Positions 33,261 to 41,614 of a stretch of 64,000 bases of DNA are shown one piece after another. Origin of the DNA: Bacillus subtilis. GTDB lineage: Bacteria > Bacillota > Bacilli > Bacillales > Bacillaceae_C. The DNA lies in assembly GCF_008764245.1 (NCBI RefSeq), contig NZ_VTQV01000010.1, positions 1-64,000 of the forward strand, read 5' to 3'. Under the pieces are notes generated by a model. It made no database searches and had not been told where the DNA came from. It was given only the letters and a program-made list of their open reading frames with translations. Each line of letters begins with the position of its first letter. The stretch's first letter is position 1. A program made the position numbers and the translations under genes.

Positions 33261-33487
33261 ATGGCTCAATTGGGTTTGCCAGCTTCTGTTGTCATCAATA
33301 TGCTCTACAAACAAATCATCATGACAAAAAGCATCCCATTCTTATCTATTCCCACTGTACCTATTGATTTAGATGAAATAGATGTAGCGGAATTCGATAC
33401 CATGATGCGAAAGGGCTTGAAGAGGCAAAGTCTGACCGTTCCCGACCCGCTGCCGAAGTATTTTCAGATTTAAAGCGGAAGTTATAA
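33261..33487 (+). pseudogene. RelB/DinJ-family antitoxin gene with two frameshifts
   Basis: The middle frame reads MAQLGLPASVVINMLYKQII then MTKSIPFL, the DinJ ribbon-helix-helix region (LGLxxSxAINxFxKQxxxxxxIPF). Near 33410 the frame must change to give RKGLEEAKSDRSRPAAEVFS followed by DLKRKL, the usual DinJ C-terminus, ending at TAA 33485-33487. The N-terminal strand (EAVVE) also lies in another frame. No RelE/YafQ toxin gene follows. A dead, orphan antitoxin. Confidence 0.6.
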
Positions 33488-33535
33488 TCGATGGGTAAAA
33501 CCTACGTTGTAAAAATCACAACTCATGCACAGGAA

Positions 33536-33666
33536 CCCATTTCGGCCGGGAGAAACCCATTCTTGAGCGTAGAAACCCATTTTGGCCGGAAGAAACCCAT
33601 TCCTGCGCAAAGAACCCCATTATCAAAGCAAAGTCCCCTATTCCCCGCGCGAGCCCCCCATTATTG
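33536..33666. repeat. Tandem array of 20-bp CCCATT units (array 1)
   Basis: Six units of 20-21 bp, each starting CCCATT and ending near GAAA. Units alternate: type A CCCATTTYGGCCGGRAGAAA and type B CCCATTCYTGMGCRWAGAAA; the last two are degenerate. The array lies directly before the rbsR-like promoter. Related arrays occur at 38205 and 57476. Confidence 0.65.
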
Positions 33667-33713
33667 GCCTGATAGCTTCCCTAAACTAATCCCGAAACCG
33701 TTGTTGTTTTGCC

Positions 33714-33742
33714 TTGACTTTTTAAAAAAGGCACGTTACAAT
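33714..33742 (+). promoter_or_regulatory. Promoter of the nucleoside operon
   Basis: TTGACT (33714-33719), 17-bp spacer, TACAAT (33737-33742). The operator at 33748 lies at the expected transcription start. Confidence 0.7.
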
Positions 33743-33747
33743 ATGTG

Positions 33748-33757
33748 TAACCGGTTA
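33748..33757. promoter_or_regulatory. LacI/RbsR-type operator
   Basis: TAACCGGTTA, a perfect palindrome within GTGTAACCGGTTACCT, directly after the -10. Central CG and flanking A/T follow the LacI-family operator pattern; the regulator encoded 30 bp downstream is the obvious ligand, giving autoregulation. Confidence 0.6.
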
Positions 33758-33787
33758 CCTATTATTTCAGAAAATGGAGTGGGCATT

Positions 33788-34765
33788 TTGGCTTCTATTA
33801 AAGATGTGTCGAAACATGCGGGTGTTTCGGTTGCGACTGTATCCAGAGTTTTAAATAATAAGGGGTATGTAAGTGAGGAAACACGGAAAAAAGTGGAACA
33901 AGCGATTAAAACACTAGATTATAGGCCGAATGAGGTTGCAAGGAGCTTGTTTAAAAAACAATCTAAGACGATTGGTTTAATGGTGCCAACCATCATGAAT
34001 CCATTTTTTCCAGAACTTGCTAGAGCTGTTGAGGATGTTGCCTCGACACTGGGTTACAATATTATATTATGCAATACAGATGATAATCCCAAAAAAGAAC
34101 AACATTATTTAGATGTTCTTTTACAAAAATATGTAGATGGAATCATTGTTTCTTCTAATAATTTTAAAGCAGAACAAATTGAAAAGCTTTCGATTCCAGT
34201 TGTGTGTGTTGACCGGGAGATTAGTAAAAATATCCCCACTGTTATTGTAGACAACACAAAAGGGGCACAGATTGCAACTCAATTTCTACTAGATCAAGGT
34301 CGAAAGAGAATTGGACACATTAAAGGACCAAGCCATATTTTGAATGCAGCAGAAAGATATGAAGGATATCTGAAGGTCGTAGGAGCTGCTGATTGGTTTG
34401 AAAGCAGCTATGTGGTGGATGGGCATTACATCATGGAATCAGCCATCGAGGGCACAAAAAAGCTTCTGCATCTCCACCCAGAAATAGATGGTATTTTCGC
34501 GGCAAATGATACAATGGCGATTGGAGCCATTAAGGCTATTAACCAACTTGGGTATCACATTCCAAAAGATATTGCGGTGATTGGTTTTGATGGCATTTCA
34601 CTTGGAAAAGCAACCATACCTGAGTTAACAACTATCGCTCAACCGATCTATCAATTAGGGGAAAAGGCGGCTACTATGCTTGTTCAGCTCATAGAAGGTC
34701 AATCAACTATTGATCGTGTATATCATGTTCTGGGTTTACAGCTTGTAGAAAGACAATCAACATAA
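33788..34765 (+). CDS. LacI-family repressor, RbsR-like
   Basis: 325 residues from TTG 33788, chosen because GGAGTGGG precedes it, the HTH begins at residue 3 and the length equals RbsR; the frame from 33491 runs through the repeat array and promoter. N-terminal HTH SIKDVSKHAGVSVATVSRVL, then NKGYVSEETRKKVEQAI, then a ribose-binding-type sensor (IGLMVPTIMNPFFPELARAV; GIFAANDTMAIGAIKAINQL; VIGFDGISLG). Followed by ribokinase, nucleoside hydrolase and a permease, so it most likely represses this operon and responds to ribose or a nucleoside product. Confidence 0.9.
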   Translation: MASIKDVSKHAGVSVATVSRVLNNKGYVSEETRKKVEQAIKTLDYRPNEVARSLFKKQSKTIGLMVPTIMNPFFPELARAVEDVASTLGYNIILCNTDDNPKKEQHYLDVLLQKYVDGIIVSSNNFKAEQIEKLSIPVVCVDREISKNIPTVIVDNTKGAQIATQFLLDQGRKRIGHIKGPSHILNAAERYEGYLKVVGAADWFESSYVVDGHYIMESAIEGTKKLLHLHPEIDGIFAANDTMAIGAIKAINQLGYHIPKDIAVIGFDGISLGKATIPELTTIAQPIYQLGEKAATMLVQLIEGQSTIDRVYHVLGLQLVERQST

Positions 34766-34781
34766 GGGGGGGATCCATACT

Positions 34782-35666
34782 ATGGCCTATAGACCTAAAA
34801 TAACGGTGGTCGGAAGTATAAATATGGATTTGGTCACCATGACAGATAAACTTCCGAAAAAGGGTGAAACTTTACTTGGACAACAATTTCAAATGAATCC
34901 TGGAGGGAAAGGGGCTAATCAAGCGATCGCAGCATCTAGACTTGGAGCCCACACTTCCATGATTGGTTGTGTTGGACAAGATTCATTTGGGAAACAGCTA
35001 CTTCACAATTTAGAAGAAAATGGTGTAAATATAAGTGATGTGGAACCGGTTACCGATGTTGCGACGGGAACCGCTACGATTCTCGTTTCAGACCAAGATA
35101 ACCGAATCATCGTTACTCCTGGAGCCAATCACGCTGTCACCGTAGACTTTATTGAATCGAAGCGAGAAGTCATTGCGAACAGTGATGTCGTTATTTTACA
35201 ACTAGAAATTCCTTTAGAAAGTGTGATAAGAGCAACTGAAATAGCTAAGGAACATGGTGTGAAGGTGATTTTGAATCCCGCACCAATCAGAGAACTACCA
35301 GATACTCTGATCAGACAAATTGATTATGTGACACCGAATGAGCATGAAGAAAAACTTTTAATGAAGAACAGGGATTTAAACGAACTTCAGAAAAAGTTAA
35401 TTGTGACAAGAGGAGAGTCGGGTGTTTCTTTTTATCAACATGGTGAAAGGATCGATGTTCCCGCTTTTCAGGTAGATGTGAAGGATACAACTGGAGCAGG
35501 TGATGCTTTTAATGGGGGATTGGCAGTGGCTCTGAGCAAGGGACTTTCTTTAAGAGAGGCATGCATGTTTAGTAGTGCAATTGCGGCAATCTCGATCACG
35601 GAATTAGGAGCACAAACAGGAATGCCGACAGAGGAGCAGGTAAAAACTTTTCTAACCAATAACTAA
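34782..35666 (+). CDS. rbsK: Ribokinase
   Basis: 294 residues, GGGGGGGATCC before ATG. PfkB-family sugar kinase with the ribokinase motifs: GSINMDLVTMTDKLPKKGET, the substrate loop NPGGKGANQAIAASRLG, and the ATP/anion-hole motif DTTGAGDAFNGGLAVAL carrying the catalytic Asp. Phosphorylates D-ribose to ribose-5-phosphate. No rbsD or rbsABC is present in this operon; together with the RihC enzyme that follows, the ribose would come from intracellular nucleoside cleavage. Confidence 0.93.
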   Translation: MAYRPKITVVGSINMDLVTMTDKLPKKGETLLGQQFQMNPGGKGANQAIAASRLGAHTSMIGCVGQDSFGKQLLHNLEENGVNISDVEPVTDVATGTATILVSDQDNRIIVTPGANHAVTVDFIESKREVIANSDVVILQLEIPLESVIRATEIAKEHGVKVILNPAPIRELPDTLIRQIDYVTPNEHEEKLLMKNRDLNELQKKLIVTRGESGVSFYQHGERIDVPAFQVDVKDTTGAGDAFNGGLAVALSKGLSLREACMFSSAIAAISITELGAQTGMPTEEQVKTFLTNN

Positions 35667-35684
35667 TTTTAGGAGGAAAACGAA

Positions 35685-36605
35685 ATGACAAAAAGACCAA
35701 TTATTATTGATACGGATCCTGGAATTGATGATGCCATTGCGATTGCGATCGCTCTATATAGTGAGAAATTAGATGTACGACTGATCACGACGGTTGCGGG
35801 AAATGTCAGTCTTGAAAAAGTGACGTATAATGCCCTTCGTTTACTTAAGTTCTTTAAAAAAGACATCCCTGTTGCGAAAGGGGCCGATCGACCACTGATT
35901 AAAGCACCAATTGATGCTAGTGGAATTCATGGATCAACGGGTATGGATGGCTATGATTTCGAAGAGCCAACTGAGGACCTATTATTAAAAGAAAATGCAG
36001 TAGAAGCGATGCATCGGGTGATTACAACCAGTGCTGAACCAATCACCCTTGTTCCGATTGGACCCTTAACGAATATTGCCTTGTTACTTAAGGTTTATCC
36101 TGAAGTGAAGGAAAACATTCAAGAAATTGTGCTTATGGGGGGTTCTACGGCTAGAGGAAATGCCGGTGTGATGTCGGAGTTTAATATCTATGCTGATCCA
36201 GAAGCTGCGAAGATTGTTTTTCACAGTGGTGTACCGATTGTGATGGCCGGACTCGATGTTGGCTTAAAGGCGCTTATTTATCCAGAAGATAGTGAACAAT
36301 TAAAGGATATGAACGAAACGGGAAATATGGCGTATCAACTATTTAGTAAATATCGTGGTGGCAGCATGAAAACAGGGTTGAAAATGTATGATGCTTTTGC
36401 GATTGCTTATTTATTAAAACCGGAAATGTTCCAGATTGCTGATACGTTCGTTGATATTGAATTAACTGGAACCTTAACAAGTGGCTGTACAGTTGTTGAT
36501 TTAAAGGGTTACCTAGGAAAACCTAATAATGCTAAAGTTTGTCTTGATATCAATGAGTCTGAATTTAAAGAATGGTTTTTTACAAGTTTAAAGAAATGTA
36601 ATTAA
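35685..36605 (+). CDS. rihC: Ribonucleoside hydrolase, RihC type
   Basis: 306 residues, AGGAGG before ATG. Inosine-uridine nucleoside hydrolase family: the calcium/ribose-binding DTDPGIDDAIAIAIAL at the N-terminus, LITTVAGNVSLEK, LVPIGPLTNIALLL, LMGGSTARGN, EFNIYADPEAA and, near the C-terminus, MYDAFAIAYLL. Many of these blocks align with E. coli RihC (AGNVSxEKxTxNAL; GSMxxGLxMxD; GKPxNxxVxLD). Splits purine and pyrimidine ribonucleosides to base and ribose, which the upstream ribokinase can phosphorylate. Confidence 0.92.
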   Translation: MTKRPIIIDTDPGIDDAIAIAIALYSEKLDVRLITTVAGNVSLEKVTYNALRLLKFFKKDIPVAKGADRPLIKAPIDASGIHGSTGMDGYDFEEPTEDLLLKENAVEAMHRVITTSAEPITLVPIGPLTNIALLLKVYPEVKENIQEIVLMGGSTARGNAGVMSEFNIYADPEAAKIVFHSGVPIVMAGLDVGLKALIYPEDSEQLKDMNETGNMAYQLFSKYRGGSMKTGLKMYDAFAIAYLLKPEMFQIADTFVDIELTGTLTSGCTVVDLKGYLGKPNNAKVCLDINESEFKEWFFTSLKKCN

Positions 36606-36622
36606 AAATAGGTTGTGAAGTA

Positions 36623-36657
36623 GTACAAGGGGGGTGATGATTGAAGCCCCCTTGTAC
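36623..36657 (+). terminator. Hairpin between rihC and the permease gene
   Basis: GTACAAGGGGG (36623-36633) and CCCCCTTGTAC (36647-36657), a perfect 11-bp stem with no T-tract. Probably mRNA stabilisation or partial attenuation, lowering permease expression. Confidence 0.5.
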
Positions 36658-36698
36658 GCCTAATTCATCATCTAAGAGTGAACAGGAGGACGAAAAAA

Positions 36699-38138
36699 AT
36701 GAACCTTGATATTGTCATGTATGCATCCGCTATTATTTCAGTTGCCGTTGTCATATATATGTTAATCAAGAAAATGGATATTAAGATTACACTTTTTTTA
36801 ATGGGAATTATTTTAATCCTGATCAGCATTGGGATGGGGAAGGAAATTGCGATCAAAGACTTTGTACCATCCGGGTCTTTTTTGTTAGATCCGATTCAAG
36901 TCATCGTCGATCAGTTTAAAAGCACATTAAACGCGGCTGGTTTCATTATCCTTATGTTAGGCGGATATACTGCGTATATGTCAAAAATCGGCGCGAATGA
37001 TGTCACAGTAAACGTCCTAACAAAGCCAATTTCGAAAATTAAGTCCGTTTACTTTCTTGTTCCAATTGTCTTTCTGTTAGGGAATCTCCTATCTTTAGTC
37101 ATCCCAAGTGCTTCTAACTTGGCGATTATTTTATTAGCCACTTTATACCCTGTTTTAAGGAAAGCGGGAATGTCATCGCTCTCAGCTGCAGCAGTCATCG
37201 CAACATCTGCGACGATTGTACCAACTCCTTTAGGAAGTGATAATGTAGCGATTGCGGAAGAATTGGCTAAGCATGAAGCATTTAGTGGTTTAACTGTAAC
37301 CGAATATGCCTTTAATTATCATGCGCTTGTTTCGATTCCTACACTGATCTTCATTGCGATCGTTCACTATTTTTGGCAAAAGCGAATGGATAAAAAAGAG
37401 GGACAAGCTGTTGAGGAAACAATGGATCAGCATGAATCTGAAGAGGTAGCGGAAACGAAGCCTGCCATGGAAGGCGGCAAACTCTATAAATTTGTCTATG
37501 CGTTACTGCCGATCTTCCCGATTATTTTGCTGCTCGTTGCATACGCTGTCCAAATAGCAACAGGTTTAGCGGTCAATATTAGCGTGGAAGTCGCGACCAT
37601 TGTTTCATTCATTTTAGCGATCATATGTGAATTGATTCGTCAAAAGGGAAATAAAAGCGTTTTGAAAACAACGGAAGAATTCTTCAAAGGAATGGGTGGG
37701 GCAATGCCCATTGTTGCCCTTCTAGTTGCCGCTTCTGTGTACGTAACAGGATTGAAATCGATTGGATTAATTGATGCATTACAATCCTCCATGGAAAATG
37801 TCCATGGTTCAGGTTTCGGCTTTATATTACCACTTATTTTAGTGGCCATTACCATGCTCATTGTATTACTAAGCGGTAGCGGCATCGCCTTATTCTTTGC
37901 CATGGTGCCATTAGTCGTGCCACTTGCCGATGCCGCAGGAATTAGTCCGATTGCATTATCGATACCAATGGGATTAGCCGGAAACTTAATGCGTGCCATC
38001 TCCCCAGTTGCTGCCGTTGTCTTAATCGTTGCCGGAACAACCAAAAAAGAACCACTTGAAATTGTCAAAAGAACTTCCGTCCCCATGTTCTCAGGGATTG
38101 TATTCATGTTTATCCTATCCATGATCGTGTTTTTATGA
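36699..38138 (+). CDS. DcuC-family transporter, candidate nucleoside permease
   Basis: 479 residues from ATG 36699 (AACAGGAGG upstream). About twelve hydrophobic segments with the DcuC family layout: LILISIGMGKEI, VDQFKSTLNAAGFIILMLGG, IPSASNLAIILLATLYPVL, SATIVPTPLGSDNVAIAEEL and a second half repeating the pattern (VPLVVPLADAAGISPIALSI). A charged cytoplasmic loop (KKEGQAVEETMDQHESEE) separates the halves. DcuC proteins are known for C4-dicarboxylates, but this gene is last in an RbsR-RbsK-RihC operon, so uptake of nucleosides or export of the freed base is more likely. That function is inferred from context. Confidence 0.8.
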   Translation: MNLDIVMYASAIISVAVVIYMLIKKMDIKITLFLMGIILILISIGMGKEIAIKDFVPSGSFLLDPIQVIVDQFKSTLNAAGFIILMLGGYTAYMSKIGANDVTVNVLTKPISKIKSVYFLVPIVFLLGNLLSLVIPSASNLAIILLATLYPVLRKAGMSSLSAAAVIATSATIVPTPLGSDNVAIAEELAKHEAFSGLTVTEYAFNYHALVSIPTLIFIAIVHYFWQKRMDKKEGQAVEETMDQHESEEVAETKPAMEGGKLYKFVYALLPIFPIILLLVAYAVQIATGLAVNISVEVATIVSFILAIICELIRQKGNKSVLKTTEEFFKGMGGAMPIVALLVAASVYVTGLKSIGLIDALQSSMENVHGSGFGFILPLILVAITMLIVLLSGSGIALFFAMVPLVVPLADAAGISPIALSIPMGLAGNLMRAISPVAAVVLIVAGTTKKEPLEIVKRTSVPMFSGIVFMFILSMIVFL

Positions 38139-38150
38139 TGATTTAAGGTG

Positions 38151-38190
38151 ATGCCAGGTTCTGAGATTATTTGGAACCTGGTATTTGATT
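38151..38190 (+). terminator. Terminator of the nucleoside operon
   Basis: ATGCCAGGTTC (38151-38161) and GAACCTGGTAT (38174-38184), then TTGATTT. Twelve bases after the permease stop. Confidence 0.7.
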
Positions 38191-38204
38191 TATGGAAGCG
38201 GGGG

Positions 38205-38425
38205 CCCATTTGCGTGGTGGGGAACCCATTTTTGTATGCGAGAAACCCATTTACGTGATGTGGAACCCCATTCTTCTATGTAAAAACCCATACTTGGGTG
38301 CGAGAGGCCCATTTAAATGATGGCAAACCCATTCTTCCATGTAAGAAACCCATTTATATGATGGGGGACCCCATTCTTATATGCGAGAGACCCATTATCA
38401 TGACGGGAACCCCATTCATGTATCC
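38205..38425. repeat. Tandem array of 20-22 bp CCCATT units (array 2)
   Basis: About eleven units starting CCCATT or CCCATA. They alternate: type A continues TTACGTGATGTGGAA, type B continues TCTTCTATGTAAGAAA, giving a super-period near 42 bp. Same design as arrays 1 and 3 though the unit bodies differ. Lies just after the nucleoside operon terminator; no ORF is preserved. Confidence 0.65.
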
Positions 38426-38942
38426 AGTTTGAAAGGGTAGTTTTAAAGAACAAGAAGCATTACCTATGCAAAAAGCAGACATATAATGCTGAACTATCAT
38501 TTATTATGCTGTTTATGAAAGTGATGGTTATGTTGAAGGGCAGGGTTACACGTACTAGTGCTACTGTTCCCGCCCTTTTAACAAAAACTCCATACGGTTA
38601 TCACGCAACTGACTGATGACCGCTTTTATGAAAAAGATAATGATAAACACCCCCAACACCTTTATGATACATAAATGGTTTGGGGGTTAAAGATGTACAT
38701 TAAGTTCTGCCAACCAAAAACACTGAACAAAGTTGAGTTAAGTAATTACATTTCCTTTTTCATAAACTCCCAATATCTTTGTAGTCTTTCCACATTTTCC
38801 TCTGACTGTCTACTAATTTCCTCAAGAAATGTGTCTTTCATTTTTCTTATAGTATGTAGCTCTTTCTCTTTAAGATATTAGTGAAACACTTGTAAGGAAA
38901 ATTAAAAACGCTTCATTTAATTGATATGTAATGTAAGGAAGA
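38426..38942. other. Intergenic region with hairpins, no gene
   Basis: GAAGGGCAGGGT near 38535 pairs imperfectly with ACTGTTCCCGCCCTT near 38562-38576 (terminator-like, followed by TTAACAAAAA). CCCCCAACACC near 38651 pairs with GGTTTGGGGG near 38675. A 68-codon frame at 38675-38881 has no SD and unusual composition, so it is not called. Confidence 0.35.
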
Positions 38943-38996
38943 AACTCTCGAAGTTATAGGCAGGGGCATCTGCTTAAAATTTCGAGAGTTTTTTGC
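38943..38996 (+). terminator. Strong intrinsic terminator
   Basis: AACTCTCGAA (38943-38952) and TTCGAGAGTT (38981-38990) followed by TTTT, with a 28-base loop. Nothing recognisable is encoded just upstream, so it may belong to a lost gene or to a small RNA. Confidence 0.55.
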
Positions 38997-39005
38997 ATTT
39001 TCAAG

Positions 39006-39297
39006 TTATCGATCTTGTATGATCAAGTTTAAAAATTCATTTAGCTTCATCCTAGCAGCAGGGTTTAGCGTTTTAATAGTATGGAACAGTTGAATTAAAT
39101 CGGGTGGGGCCGTATCTAGTTCAGAAGAAAAAAAGATAGCTAGGTCAGAATCTAGCTCGTTCAAAATTCGATCAAGCATGTCCGCTAGTTCCGCAGCTGT
39201 GAGACTTTTGGCTTTCCTTAAAGCTCGGTGGAGGGGTATGAAGCGTCGAAATTTGTACGTAACGATTCTTAAAGAATTCTTGAGGTTGTTAAATGGC
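39006..39297 (-). pseudogene. C-terminal remnant of a helical (possibly XRE-type) protein
   Basis: On the minus strand a frame is open for 96 codons to TAA at 39006-39008, with no good start. It reads RKAKSLTAAELADMLDRILN, then ELDSDLAIFFSSELDTAPPD, then LIQLFHTIKTLNPAARMKLN and EFLNLIIQDR. The pattern (acidic helix, PDLIQLFxTxKxLNPxxRxKLxEFLxxII) resembles the C-terminal tail of phage-associated XRE regulators. ATG at 39179 would give 57 residues but lacks an SD. Confidence 0.35.
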
Positions 39298-39602
39298 TAT
39301 ATAGATGTTGAGGATGTGGAATCGTCAGTAGTAGCCCCAGAGCTAGGTGATGAACAAGGTGTTAAAGGGGCTATTTCGCTTTGTTTGAAGGGGATTTAAA
39401 GTGGGATCTTAGTAAGAGATTTGGGAGCTGCGACAGCTTGCACCGTCAACCGCCCAAAAATCGAATAATCTAATGGATGACCTATCCTTAAATGCCTATG
39501 TTATATTCATACGGCACAGCAAAATCGGCATTTTAATTGAAATTTACTCTTTTCGAGATGGTATCCATCTATGACTTAGCAAGCACGTTACAAGAGATAA
39601 AT
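39298..39602. other. Intergenic region, no gene called
   Basis: A plus-strand frame ending at 39399 (VEDVESSVVAPELGDEQGVKG) is protein-like but short and lacks a start. Probably another decayed gene end. Confidence 0.3.
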
Positions 39603-39643
39603 AAGGATCTTAGGGCTCATGAAGTGCCCCCTGATCCTTTTTT
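39603..39643. terminator. Terminator beyond the AraC-family gene
   Basis: AAGGATCTTAGGG (39603-39615) pairs with CCCCTGATCCTT (39628-39639), followed by TTTTTCTTT on the plus strand. On the minus strand it lies 20 bp after the AraC gene stop and is followed by ATTTATCTC, so it can serve that gene too. Confidence 0.65.
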
Positions 39644-39661
39644 CTTTAAATTCCCCTATAA

Positions 39662-40480
39662 TTAAAGTGGGATTTTTTGTTTTCTAAATTCTTTCGGTGT
39701 AATTCCAAATCTATTTTTGAAAACCCTAAAAAAATGGGGCATACTATTATAACCACATTGGTTAGCTATTGTGTAAATTGGATCATTTGTTGATAGGAGT
39801 TTTTCTTTAGCTAAAATTAGTCGTTTTGTTGTTACGTATTCTGTTACATTGAGGCCAATAAGCTCTTTAAAGATACGGCTGAAATGTGCTGGAGAAACAG
39901 CTGCTATATTGGAAATGGTTAACAAGTTAAGACTGTCTCCTAAATTTTGATCAATGTACAGGAGGCTTTTCTTGAGCCATTCGGGTTCAAATTCAAAAGT
40001 GTTTTCCTGTTGTTGCTTTAGGCAATACCTGTTCAAATCAAGTAACAGCATATGAAGAAGAAGAAGGAGTGTTTCGGAACTATCAACATAACTTTTATCA
40101 TATTCCATGTCCATCTCTTCAAGATACTTGGTCAGTCGCTCCTTCCTACCTTTCGGAATTGAATAGCGATATATCTTTTCTCTGTTACTTTCTTCAAAAA
40201 TTCTACTGAAAGTAAAACTTCTCATAAATGATGTATGGATCAGAGTAGATGGATGAAAGAACAATGCAGTAGAAGTGATCGGCAATTCGCTATCTGGAAC
40301 GGCTCGATGAATCGTATTCGCTGGTAAAATAAAAACATCATTTTCTTGTACCTCATAAAAATGCTGATCAATGAAAAAAGTACCTTTGCCGCTGTAAACA
40401 TAGACGATTTCATGCCAATCGTGAACATGGTCAGGAAGCTCATGATCTGGCTGTTTCTGATCTTTAAAAACTAAATGCAT
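39662..40480 (-). CDS. AraC-family regulator with N-terminal cupin
   Basis: 272 residues. N-terminal cupin sugar-binding domain (DHVHDWHEIVYVYSGKGTFF, IDQHFYEVQENDVFILPANT) and C-terminal double HTH (LNLLTISNIAAVSPAHFSRI, LSTNDPIYTIANQCGYNSMP, then FFRVFKNRFGITPKEFRK). Transcribed away from the fucose/galactose operon at 40667, across a 190-bp AT-rich intergenic region, so it is the natural activator of that operon. Effector probably an L-fucose- or L-galactose-type sugar, by context. Confidence 0.88.
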   Translation of the reverse strand: MHLVFKDQKQPDHELPDHVHDWHEIVYVYSGKGTFFIDQHFYEVQENDVFILPANTIHRAVPDSELPITSTALFFHPSTLIHTSFMRSFTFSRIFEESNREKIYRYSIPKGRKERLTKYLEEMDMEYDKSYVDSSETLLLLLHMLLLDLNRYCLKQQQENTFEFEPEWLKKSLLYIDQNLGDSLNLLTISNIAAVSPAHFSRIFKELIGLNVTEYVTTKRLILAKEKLLSTNDPIYTIANQCGYNSMPHFFRVFKNRFGITPKEFRKQKIPL

Positions 40481-40620
40481 TGGTAAAATAGTGTTACTAT
40501 CAATTACTTTTTCTAACGGCTTTATAAAAATCCCCCCTAGAATAGTAAATATATCATAAAAAGTTACTAATCAATCAAAAATAGCTATTTTTATAACATT
40601 ATATATATGATAATATATTT

Positions 40621-40634
40621 TGCAAGCGCATTCA
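40621..40634. promoter_or_regulatory. cre-like site before the L-fucose/L-galactose operon
   Basis: TGCAAGCGCATTCA fits 9 of 11 fixed positions of the cre consensus. Just upstream, GATAATATATT at about 40608 could be the -10. Suggests CcpA repression on preferred sugars. Confidence 0.5.
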
Positions 40635-40666
40635 TTAATGTATTTTGAAATGAAAGGAAGACAGTT

Positions 40667-41572
40667 ATGGACTATCGGATATTAGGAACAACAGGGTTAT
40701 CTGTTTCAGCCCTAAGCTTTGGAGCCTCATCTCTCGGATCTGTTTTTCGTAATATAAGTGAGCAAGAAGGGATTAAAACTGTCCATACAGCGATCGATAT
40801 GGGAGTTAATCTAATAGATGTTTCACCTTATTACGGTTTAACAAAAGCAGAAACAGTGTTGGGAAAGGCATTAACTACTGTAAGCAGGGATAAATTTTAT
40901 TTATGTACGAAAGCTGGGCGATATGGAGAAAATGAATTTGACTTTTCCTATAATCGTATCATAAAAAGTGCGGAAGAGAGCATGAGGCGTTTACACACTG
41001 ATTATCTAGACATCCTTCTACTTCACGATATTGAATTTGGGGACAGGGTTCAAGTACTTGAAGAAGGCATTTCCGCTCTACAAGATTTAAAAAAACAAGG
41101 GAAAATTCGGTATTTTGGTGTATCAGGATTACCACTAACTATTTTGGTGGATACATTGAATCAGATTAATCTAGATGTTATTTTATCCTATTGCCATTAT
41201 ACACTTAACGATACGTCCCTCGAAACCATTCTGCCAATATTAAGCAAAAAAGGGACAGGAGTTATGAATGCATCTCCCTTGAGTATGGGGTTGCTAAGTA
41301 TGAGAGGAGCGCCCGATTGGCATCCAGCAAGCCAAAAAATTAAAGAAACTTGTCGAGAGGCTGCAGAGTATTGTGAGTCACAAGGGACCCCTATTGAAAA
41401 ACTTGCAGTTCAATTTTCAACTGCTCATTCGTTTATTCCTACGACACTAATTAGCACAGCCAATCCCGAAAATATCGCAAATAATATTCGTTGGATGAAT
41501 GAGCCATTAGATGAGGTTTTATTACATGAAGTAAAGAAGATATTAGCTCCCATCCATAATGAAACTTGGTAA
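40667..41572 (+). CDS. Aldo/keto reductase, L-galactose / L-fucose dehydrogenase type
   Basis: 301 residues, AAAGGAAG before ATG. The whole sequence follows plant L-galactose dehydrogenase: LGTTGLSVSALSFGASSLGS at the N-terminus, DVSPYYGLTKAETVLGKAL with the catalytic Tyr, CTKAGRYGENEFDFS, ILLLHDIEFGDRVQV, LSYCHYTLNDTSL, MNASPLSMGLLSMRGAPDWH. Related bacterial enzymes oxidise L-fucose. It would oxidise the free sugar at C1 with NAD(P), giving the 1,4- or 1,5-lactone. First gene of an operon with an L-galactonate-type dehydrogenase and two exo-glycosidases. Confidence 0.85.
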   Translation: MDYRILGTTGLSVSALSFGASSLGSVFRNISEQEGIKTVHTAIDMGVNLIDVSPYYGLTKAETVLGKALTTVSRDKFYLCTKAGRYGENEFDFSYNRIIKSAEESMRRLHTDYLDILLLHDIEFGDRVQVLEEGISALQDLKKQGKIRYFGVSGLPLTILVDTLNQINLDVILSYCHYTLNDTSLETILPILSKKGTGVMNASPLSMGLLSMRGAPDWHPASQKIKETCREAAEYCESQGTPIEKLAVQFSTAHSFIPTTLISTANPENIANNIRWMNEPLDEVLLHEVKKILAPIHNETW

Positions 41573-41614
41573 AAAGGACATGTAAGGAAACACAAACGGA
41601 AGAAAGGTGAAACT

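Noticed and set aside
38675-38881. 68-codon plus-strand ORF
   Set aside because: No SD, Ser/Phe-rich composition typical of a random frame in AT-rich DNA, and it begins at the edge of a hairpin.
38943-38996. Riboswitch or small RNA
   Set aside because: Apart from the terminator stem the loop shows no known aptamer features, and no regulated gene follows on the same strand.
39178-39399. 73-codon plus-strand ORF
   Set aside because: It overlaps a better minus-strand frame and its ATG has no SD; its last 25 codons may be a separate decayed gene end.
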